Source of the DNA: DP-19 sp041488235
GTDB lineage: Bacteria > Desulfobacterota > Binatia > UTPRO1
Assembly (NCBI GenBank): GCA_041488235.1
Contig: JBGPOW010000129.1
Location: forward strand, 1-12,025
Length of the DNA: 12,025 nt
Reading direction: 5' to 3'
A model generated the notes under the pieces. That model had not been told where the DNA came from and did no database searches. It was given only the letters and a program-made list of their open reading frames with translations. Of this stretch, positions 7,671-12,025 are shown in pieces. Position 1 is the stretch's first letter; every line of letters begins with the position of its first letter. The position numbers and the translations under genes are program-made.

Positions 7671-8779
7671 GTCTTGTCTCCCACGCGGCGCGCCGCGAGG
7701 CCGATCGTGACGGCGAGCGACGTCGCGTTGCGGCGCACGAAATCGGTATCGACGACGCGCCCGAACGTCACTCGCGCCAGCGGATCGGCGACCTCGACCG
7801 GGGTCTCCAGGCGCTCGCTCAACATCCGGGCGAGGCCTTCGGTTCGCGCCGTGCCGCCGCTCAGATACACGGCGGAGAGGGGCTCCTCGGCGTCGGAGCG
7901 CCAATAGAAGCTGAGCGCTCGATGGATCTCCTCGACGAGGAATTGCACCGCCGGGGTGAGCGCCGCCTCGATCTGCTCGCGACCGAGGTCGCGCGCGGTG
8001 CCGCCCGCTTTCAGCACCTCCGCCTCCTCGGCCGAAACGCCGAGGTTGCGCATGAGGACGTCGCTGAACTCGGCGCCGCCGACGGGGATGTCGCCGGTGA
8101 ACGACGAGCGTCCCGAACGGAGGATGTTGATCGAGCAGTAGCGTGCTCCGACGTTGACGAGACCGACGACCTGCGTCTCTTCCAAGTCGTAGTTGAGCTC
8201 GAACATGTTCTCGAGCGCGAAGTAGTCGACGTCGACGATCACCGGCACGAGGCCGGCGTCGCGGATCACCGAGGTGTAGCTGTTGACGATCTCCTTCTTC
8301 ACCGCGACCAGCAGCACCTCGAGCTCGTCGCGATCGGTGTAGCCGAGCACCTGGTAGTCGAGCGTCACGTTGTCGAGGTGCTCCGGGATGGCGTTGCCCG
8401 CCTCGAGCATCACCTGCTGGTCGAGGTTGGCCTCGTCGCCTCCCGATGGCAGGTGGATCTTCTTGATCATGACGGCCGGGCCGGGAACGGCGGTGATGAC
8501 CTCCCGCGAGCGGGCGCCGGTCTGCTTCACGAGATCGCGAATCGTCGCCGCTACGACGTCCGGATCTTGAATCAGGTTGTTTTGGACCGCCGTTGCCGGC
8601 AGCGGCGCGATACCGGCGGCCAGTAGGCGGATGCTGCCCGCCGGCCCGTCGGTCTCGACGAGCTTGACGCAGCTCGAGCCGATGTCGAGGGCGAGGAGCG
8701 AGCTACCACCGCGGGAGAACGCACCGAGGGCCGAGCGCCAGGGCTCGATGAACCGTCCTTGTCCGATCCCGATCCTCAT
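7667..8779 (-). CDS. pilM: Type IV pilus actin-like ATPase-fold protein PilM
   Basis: PilM is the cytoplasmic, actin/FtsA-like member of the alignment complex. It binds ATP and the PilN N-terminus. The 370-aa protein has a phosphate-1 loop LALDIGSSCVKLVE (29-42), a PGPAVMIKKIHLP segment (99-111), a second phosphate loop VGLVNVGARYCSINIL (205-220), GDIPVGGAEFSD (229-240) and the adenosine motif AVYLSGGTART (303-312). These match the SHS2_FTSA/PilM family. The N-terminus before the first loop is about 28 residues of weakly conserved sequence. The start at 8779 has a G-run (GGTGGGGGG) just upstream. The ATG also forms an ATGA overlap with the stop of a candidate 48-codon ORF at 8776-8922. It is the first recognised gene of pilMNOPQ. 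Confidence 0.96.
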   Translation of the reverse strand: MRIGIGQGRFIEPWRSALGAFSRGGSSLLALDIGSSCVKLVETDGPAGSIRLLAAGIAPLPATAVQNNLIQDPDVVAATIRDLVKQTGARSREVITAVPGPAVMIKKIHLPSGGDEANLDQQVMLEAGNAIPEHLDNVTLDYQVLGYTDRDELEVLLVAVKKEIVNSYTSVIRDAGLVPVIVDVDYFALENMFELNYDLEETQVVGLVNVGARYCSINILRSGRSSFTGDIPVGGAEFSDVLMRNLGVSAEEAEVLKAGGTARDLGREQIEAALTPAVQFLVEEIHRALSFYWRSDAEEPLSAVYLSGGTARTEGLARMLSERLETPVEVADPLARVTFGRVVDTDFVRRNATSLAVTIGLAARRVGDKT

Positions 8780-8922
8780 CGCATCCCCCCACCACGCGCG
8801 CAGCGTCCCAATCGATGCACGGCGCAGGTCGCGGTGGCGCTACATGCGGATCGGAACGGTTCGGAAGATGCTCGAATACCACACGCGGAAAAGTATCCGC
8901 AATGAAAAAACACCGCGTTCAC
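8776..8922 (-). CDS. Candidate 48-codon leader ORF, translationally coupled to pilM
   Basis: A GTG at 8922 lies 8 nt after a near-perfect ribosome site (AAGGAGGTGG, 8928-8937). Forty-eight sense codons later the frame stops with a TGA that overlaps the pilM ATG by ATGA, the same junction used at pilM/pilN, pilN/pilO and pilP/pilQ. The predicted peptide starts VNAVFFHCGYFSACG and has five cysteines. Only 27 of 48 third positions are G or C, much lower than in the neighbouring genes, and there is no recognisable domain, signal peptide or membrane segment. It could be a leader ORF that delivers ribosomes to pilM, a short unnamed protein, or a chance frame behind a strong ribosome site. The initiation signal is better supported than a functional product. 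Confidence 0.35.
   Translation of the reverse strand: MNAVFFHCGYFSACGIRASSEPFRSACSATATCAVHRLGRCARGGGMR
8851..8866. repeat. Direct repeat TCGGAA spaced by one helical turn
   Basis: TCGGAA occurs at 8851-8856 and again at 8861-8866, exactly 10 bp apart, about 75 bp upstream of the pilM start. Such spacing can mark an operator for a regulator binding one DNA face. In a GC-rich genome it may equally be chance. Confidence 0.2.
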
Positions 8923-8927
8923 GATGT

Positions 8928-8937
8928 CCACCTCCTT
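8928..8937 (-). promoter_or_regulatory. Near-ideal Shine-Dalgarno in the pilM leader
   Basis: The minus strand reads AAGGAGGTGG, complementary over nine bases to the usual 16S rRNA 3' end. It is 8 nt from the GTG at 8922 but about 150 nt from the pilM ATG, so it cannot serve pilM directly. It is the best ribosome site seen on the minus strand of this window. Confidence 0.6.
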
Positions 8938-8988
8938 GTGCGACTTGCACTGTCCGTCGGCTCAATATCGGCACCCCGTCCCTTGAAA

Positions 8989-9033
8989 CTGAAGAGGCCC
9001 GACCCGAGCGCTCGGACCGGGCCTCTTCTTCAG
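8989..9033. terminator. Long two-stage hairpin, possible intrinsic terminator
   Basis: Arms at 8991-9001 and 9018-9028 pair perfectly over 11 bp. The loop contains a 12-base self-complementary core (9004-9015), and outer CT/AG pairs add a little after a 3-nt bulge. On the plus strand the right arm runs into CTCTTCTTC, a pyrimidine-rich tail that could serve as a weak terminator tract. The minus-strand side has only CAGTTTC. No plus-strand gene precedes it, so its role is unclear. It could separate the divergent transcripts, end a short plus-strand RNA, or act as an RNA or DNA structure in the pilM leader. Confidence 0.5.
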
Positions 9034-9056
9034 AAAGGAGGGGCTGTCAGATGTAG
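9034..9056 (+). other. Strong ribosome site followed by a start-stop pair (ATG-TAG)
   Basis: AAAGGAGG at 9034-9041 is followed, 9 nt later, by ATG (9051-9053) and immediately by TAG (9054-9056). Minimal start-stop ORFs can trap ribosomes and have been described in leader RNAs. Here the pair lies about 215 nt upstream of the next plus-strand gene and directly after the hairpin. It may be accidental. Confidence 0.25.
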
Positions 9057-9162
9057 AAGCAAGCGGAATGCCGCACGGCCGACGGGGAAAGCCTCGATTC
9101 ACGCAGCGACAGACGGGCTCCGGTCATGAAAAGGGACAAGGAATCGTACGCGACGGAACGGC

Positions 9163-9208
9163 ACTGTCGTCGGTTTGACAGTCGTCAGCGTCGCGACGGC
9201 TGGATACT
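9163..9208 (+). promoter_or_regulatory. Possible promoter and operator of the plus-strand secreted-protein gene
   Basis: A perfect TTGACA (9175-9180) lies 90 bp before the ATG at 9270. A -10-like GATACT occurs at 9203-9208, but the 22-bp spacing is too long for a standard sigma-70 promoter. The TTGACA overlaps a 6-bp inverted repeat (ACTGTC at 9163-9168, GACAGT at 9177-9182), which could be a regulator site. Confidence 0.25.
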
Positions 9209-9269
9209 CGGGAAACGGCGGATCCATCGGGCATCCGCGCGGAGCGACAATTGCTGGACCATCCGTGCC

Positions 9270-9869
9270 ATGAAACTGACTAGGACGTTCGTATTCGCTG
9301 CCGGTGCCACCCTGACGCTGGCCGCACCCGCGAGCGCCGACTTCGTCGTTCAGCTGCGCAGCGGGACGATGTTGCGGGCGACCCGATACTGGACCCAAGG
9401 CGACACGGTGCAGTTGGAGCAACGCGGCGGCCGCATCGGCCTTCCGCGCACCGCGATCGAGTCGATCGTGGAAGAACAATCGCCACCGCCGCCCGCACCG
9501 CGTACCGATGATGCAGCGTCGAAGGATGCTGCCGCGAGCTCTCGCACGGCGGGCGCCACGGTCAGGGCCGCTGCAAGGCCGTCCTCACCCGCAGCCGAAT
9601 CGACCGCGCACGATGCGGCCGCCGCGTCGGCGGACACGAGCACGACGCTCGACGTGAGTCTCGACGCAGAGCTCGCGGAGCGCAAGGACGAGGATCTCAC
9701 GACGCGCTCGGCGCGACTCGACAAGCTTCTCCTCGAAACGCACCGGGATCTCAGCACCGCGCGCTTCGAGCACAAGTCGGACGAAGAGCTCGAACGGTTG
9801 CAGCGGCGGGTCGACACGATCAACGGTCGGCGGCGGGACGCGATGCAACGCCTCGGCGCGATTCGCTGA
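9270..9869 (+). CDS. Secreted protein of unknown function with beta-rich N-domain and C-terminal coiled coil
   Basis: The 199-aa product begins with a standard signal peptide (MKLTRTFVFA..., likely cleavage after A-S-A at 21-23). Residues 24-69 form a compact strand-rich module, FVVQLRSGTMLRATRYWTQ then GGRIGLPRTAIESIVEE, resembling small SH3-like beta barrels. A Pro/Ala/Ser linker (about 70-125) leads to a charged helical segment (130-195) with heptad character. An in-frame ATG exists at 9126, but starting there would bury the signal peptide, so I chose 9270; its ribosome site is weak (GGA, 10 nt away). It is the only plus-strand gene among the pil genes, divergent from pilM and convergent with pilX, so it has its own promoter. 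The product should be periplasmic. A pilus-accessory or envelope role is only a guess from position. Confidence 0.8.
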   Translation: MKLTRTFVFAAGATLTLAAPASADFVVQLRSGTMLRATRYWTQGDTVQLEQRGGRIGLPRTAIESIVEEQSPPPPAPRTDDAASKDAAASSRTAGATVRAAARPSSPAAESTAHDAAAASADTSTTLDVSLDAELAERKDEDLTTRSARLDKLLLETHRDLSTARFEHKSDEELERLQRRVDTINGRRRDAMQRLGAIR

Positions 9870-9905
9870 TCGCCCGGGCGCTCGGACGCAATCGTCGGCC
9901 GGCCG
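9870..9905. other. Convergent intergenic gap with two 10-bp palindromes
   Basis: Two perfect palindromes, CGCCCGGGCG (9871-9880) and CGGCCGGCCG (9896-9905), lie between the plus-strand gene and the pilX stop. There is no T-run on either side, so a terminator role is not supported. GC-rich palindromes of this length can arise by chance. Confidence 0.25.
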
Positions 9906-11072
9906 TCAGTACAGGTCGCGCCACGCCGTGACGACGACGGGCGCCGGCAGCCCGTTCCCTTGGCCGGCCTGATTCGCGAGCGCGAGCGCTTGGCTGCTGT
10001 TCCGGATGTCGCTCGAGCCGCCGTCGGTGAAGTTGATGTCGGTCGTCCAGAGCGAGCCGTGGAGCGACATGTGTCCGGTGACGTCCGTCACCTGCGTCGT
10101 CCCGCGCACGATGACGAGGCCGTAGAAGTCGAAGTTGCCGTTGATCTTGACGCCGCTCTCGACGATCATGATGCCGTAGCCGTCGGAGTTGCCGTTCTCC
10201 TGGAACGCGGAACCGCTGCCGGGCCCGAGATACGTGATCTGCGGGGCAGCCGCCGTACCCAGGTGCTCGCCCCCATGAACGTCGCTGTTGTGCGCGACGT
10301 ACGGCAGCGCGAGGAGATCGGTGATCATCTGAGCGATCTGGGCCGAGCTCATCCCTTGCGCCGTGGAGATGCTCGGCGTCGCCGGGCTTCCCGGGACGAA
10401 CCCGAGGCCGGTGACGTTGTCCTTCTGTCCGCTGCTCAGGGAGTTACGCGTCTCTGTCGAGTTCGTATCGTTGCGCGTCGTGATTCCCGGCACCGCCGTT
10501 CCCGGACCCCCGGTGTTGTTCATGTTCCAGTCGTTGCCGTCGATGCTGAACGCGTTGCCGTTGAACGTCGAGTCCGTTGCGCTGTCGGTCGCGAGATAGA
10601 TGGCACCGGGCGGCGAAGCCGGAACGCCGCTCTTCAAGATGCGCGCGACGACCGTCCGCGTCGAGTTGTCGCTGCCGGTGGCAACGGAAGTGAGGACGGC
10701 GCGGTTCGCGTTGCCGGGATACATGGCCGCATCCTGCGCGAGCGTGACGTTGTAGGAGTAGCTCGCGAGCTGCGGCATCGACTTCGCGCTGCCGCCCCAG
10801 AGACCGCTCCAGCCGGTCACGGCGTCGTTCTGGAGGTTCGTGACGCCGCCAGCGCCGCCCTGATTGATGATCATGACCGCGTGATTGACGCCCGCTTGGG
10901 CGGCGTAGAGCGCCTGCGAGCCGCTGCGGTAGTTGCGCGTCGCGACGATGTCGGACTGGCTCATGCGGAGCGCGGCGGCCGTGACGCTGATCAGCATCGC
11001 CAGCACGAAGATCGCGATTACCATCGCGAAGCCACGCTCGTCTTTGATGGTGGAACCCATTTTTTTCGTCAT
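9906..11072 (-). CDS. pilX: PilX-like minor pilin / pilus assembly protein
   Basis: The 388-aa protein starts with a charged leader and a class III prepilin site, DERG then FAMVIAIFVLAMLISVTAAALRMSQ (cleavage after Gly14), followed by QALYAAQAGVNHAVMIIN. This matches the PilX N-terminal domain. Residue 5 of the mature protein is Ile, not Glu, as in other tip-type pseudopilins such as GspK. The large C-terminal part is Gly/Asn/Ser/Thr-rich, with NGNAFSIDGNDWNM (171-184) and repeated strands near 300-345 (IMIVESGVKINGNFDFYGLVIVRG...HMSLHGSLWTT) suggesting a beta-solenoid. The start at 11072 is set by an ATGA overlap with pilW; an ATG two codons earlier is possible. It is the last gene of the pilV-pilW-pilX run. 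The PilX label rests on the N-domain and position. Confidence 0.8.
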   Translation of the reverse strand: MTKKMGSTIKDERGFAMVIAIFVLAMLISVTAAALRMSQSDIVATRNYRSGSQALYAAQAGVNHAVMIINQGGAGGVTNLQNDAVTGWSGLWGGSAKSMPQLASYSYNVTLAQDAAMYPGNANRAVLTSVATGSDNSTRTVVARILKSGVPASPPGAIYLATDSATDSTFNGNAFSIDGNDWNMNNTGGPGTAVPGITTRNDTNSTETRNSLSSGQKDNVTGLGFVPGSPATPSISTAQGMSSAQIAQMITDLLALPYVAHNSDVHGGEHLGTAAAPQITYLGPGSGSAFQENGNSDGYGIMIVESGVKINGNFDFYGLVIVRGTTQVTDVTGHMSLHGSLWTTDINFTDGGSSDIRNSSQALALANQAGQGNGLPAPVVVTAWRDLY

Positions 11073-11755
11073 CGGCATTTCCCGTAGTTGTCGAGAAAAA
11101 CGTTCGTCCAGAGCGACGCTTTCGCCTGTGTGGTGATCCGGGCGTCGGCGGTCTTCGTCGGCTCGAGGCGAATCGCCACTCGGTTTATTGCCGCCGCTTC
11201 CGCCGCGGTGAGGCCGCCGCCGCCGGGGACGATCTCCGCCCCCGTACTGCCGTTGTAGTAGCGGAACGCGAACGCACCCGCCGCGACGTCGGTCGTGAGA
11301 TCGCTGGTCGACGCGCCGCCGGCGGTGCCGGCCGTCCGGGTGACCTTCGTGTTCGCCGCGTCGTACTGAAACGTCAGATCCTCGGTCGCGGCCGACGCCG
11401 TGCTGATCGCGCCGTTGCCGTCGAGATCGGTCTGGATCCGGATCAGGGTCGACGTCGCACCGGTGACGATGCCCCGCCCCGAGCCGCCGACGGCGGGGCA
11501 CGCGCCCGGGCACGGCGCCGTCGCGCTCGTGCCGCATGGCCAGTAACCGGCGAGACGGATCTCGCGCGCCATGAGCTCGACCCCACCGCGCGAGGAGTCG
11601 TTCAGATCCGCCTGTCCGGCCTGCACGCGTAGCGCCAACGACTGCGAGCGCACGAACGTCACCGCGCCGGCGCCGGCGATGAGCGCGATCGTCATGCCGA
11701 CGAGCATGTCCGGGAGCGTGAACCCACGCTCGCCTCTGCGCGATCCGGTCAGCAT
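11069..11755 (-). CDS. pilW: PilW-like minor pilin
   Basis: The 228-aa protein has a prepilin leader MLTGSRRGERG and then FTLPDMLVGMTIALIAGAGAVTF, the N-methylated helix typical of pilins (cleavage after Gly11). SRGGVELMAREIRLAGYWPCG (55-75) is the characteristic PilW segment after the helix. Later strands and VAIRLEPTKTAD (193-204) also fit. The mature start is F-T-L-P-D, so the nearly universal Glu5 is replaced by Asp and a Pro sits at position 4. Cysteines at 74, 82, 86 and 227 could form disulfides. The start at 11755 overlaps the pilV stop by 7 nt, and the stop overlaps pilX (ATGA). PilW-type minor pilins take part in the priming complex that starts pilus assembly. Confidence 0.8.
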   Translation of the reverse strand: MLTGSRRGERGFTLPDMLVGMTIALIAGAGAVTFVRSQSLALRVQAGQADLNDSSRGGVELMAREIRLAGYWPCGTSATAPCPGACPAVGGSGRGIVTGATSTLIRIQTDLDGNGAISTASAATEDLTFQYDAANTKVTRTAGTAGGASTSDLTTDVAAGAFAFRYYNGSTGAEIVPGGGGLTAAEAAAINRVAIRLEPTKTADARITTQAKASLWTNVFLDNYGKCR

Positions 11756-12025
11756 CCGACGATCGAGCACCGGACCATCACCTGATTGACGCTGTAGTTG
11801 GAGCCGTAGAGGTTCCACGCGACCTGCACGTTGATCGTCAAGAGCCCGTTCGCCGGCGTATTGCTGCTCACCGTCCACGTGCGCGTGTAGGTGCCGCCGG
11901 CGGCCGCTATCGACGTGATCGGGTTGTTCGCGTCCGTGTGATTTCCGGCGGTGAGCGTCGCCGACCCGACCGCCGCCGCCATGAGCTGCTCGGACTCGTC
12001 TTGGACGAGCGTCATCGCCGTCGCC
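11749..12025 (-). CDS. pilV: PilV-like minor pilin, C-terminal 91 residues (runs off the window)
   Basis: The frame is open to the window edge, so the N-terminal pilin helix is missing. The visible part begins within ATAMTLVQDESEQLMAA, resembling the helix end of PilV proteins, where a methionine- or glutamine-bearing AQ-EQL motif is common. A beta-rich globular tail follows (TYTRTWTVSSN, GLLTINVQVAWNLYGS, SVNQVMVRCSIVGC), with two Cys near the end. It overlaps pilW by 7 nt. The ATG at 12015 is internal and not the gene start. The PilV assignment comes mainly from its position before pilW and pilX and from this short motif. A FimT/FimU- or PilE-type minor pilin is an alternative. Confidence 0.6.
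   Translation of the reverse strand, partial: ATAMTLVQDESEQLMAAAVGSATLTAGNHTDANNPITSIAAAGGTYTRTWTVSSNTPANGLLTINVQVAWNLYGSNYSVNQVMVRCSIVGC

Larger units (their letters stand above)
8780..9269. other. Divergent regulatory region between pilM and the plus-strand secreted-protein gene
   Basis: This 490-bp stretch has no confidently recognised gene. It holds, in order, the candidate leader ORF and its ribosome site (8776-8937), a small GCGGA/TCCGC hairpin (8885-8900), a large hairpin (8989-9033), a plus-strand ribosome site followed by ATG-TAG (9034-9056), and a TTGACA overlapping an inverted repeat (9163-9182). Promoters for both flanking genes should lie here. I looked for a cyclic-di-GMP (GEMM) or other known riboswitch core on both strands and found none convincing. 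Confidence 0.6.

Noticed and set aside
8885..8910. The GCGGA/TCCGC hairpin next to an A6 run as an intrinsic terminator
   Set aside because: The stem is only 5 bp, and the A/T run lies on the wrong side for either strand to end there.
8815..9129. A 104-codon plus-strand ORF across the divergent region
   Set aside because: It has no ribosome site, no domain, is Arg-rich, and crosses the hairpin and the regulatory elements.
9050..9135. A possible cyclic-di-GMP (GEMM) riboswitch, suggested by GGGGAAAGCC and GACAGACGGGCTCCGG
   Set aside because: The core GCAAACC and ACGCAAAGC segments and the GAAA-loop stem are missing. The resemblance is too partial. A covariance-model search would settle it.
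9126..9269. An earlier in-frame ATG for the plus-strand secreted protein
   Set aside because: It would place a 48-residue charged segment before a textbook signal peptide and would start upstream of the only promoter-like element.
9871..9905. Palindromes between the convergent genes as a bidirectional terminator
   Set aside because: There is no T-run on either strand and no single stable stem-loop with a normal loop.

Overview
This is a high-GC window, strongly G/C-biased at third codon positions. It carries type IV pilus (T4P) genes beside three shikimate-pathway genes. The order pilM-pilN-pilO-pilP-pilQ-aroC-aroK-aroB, with minor-pilin genes (pilV-pilW-pilX) just upstream, resembles chromosomal loci of deltaproteobacterial-type lineages such as Desulfobacterota, Myxococcota or Binatota. 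The taxon is inferred from gene order and composition only. Nothing here looks plasmid-borne, phage-like or recently acquired, and I see no IS element, CRISPR array, tRNA or rRNA.

Layout. All recognised genes but one are on the minus strand, so transcription runs from high to low coordinates. (1) 12025-9906: the 3' end of a PilV-like gene, then PilW-like and PilX-like minor pilins with overlapping ends. (2) 9270-9869, plus strand: a secreted protein of unknown function with a small beta-rich N-terminal module and a C-terminal coiled coil, set between the two pilus blocks. (3) About 8780-9269: a divergent regulatory region with a long hairpin, a near-ideal Shine-Dalgarno on each strand, and a candidate 48-codon ORF whose stop overlaps the pilM start. 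(4) 8779-3137: pilMNOPQ, with ATGA overlaps at pilM/pilN, pilN/pilO and pilP/pilQ and a 3-bp gap at pilO/pilP. (5) 3049-294: aroC-aroK-aroB, beginning 87 bp after pilQ. (6) 233-1: the 5' end of a small lipoprotein gene, 60 bp after aroB.

Function. PilM (cytoplasmic, actin-like), PilN and PilO (inner membrane), PilP (periplasmic connector) and PilQ (outer-membrane secretin) form the alignment complex through which the pilus is assembled and extruded. PilV, PilW and PilX would be the minor pilins that prime assembly. AroB, AroK and AroC catalyse steps 2, 5 and 7 of the shikimate pathway to chorismate. Their link to pil genes is a conserved neighbourhood, not a known functional partnership.

There is no clear new system. 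The points most worth a second look are the pilM leader with its candidate small ORF, the apparent swap of lipid anchors (PilP has no cysteine, PilQ has a lipobox-like signal), the non-canonical residue 5 of two minor pilins, and the unnamed plus-strand secreted protein inside the pilus locus.
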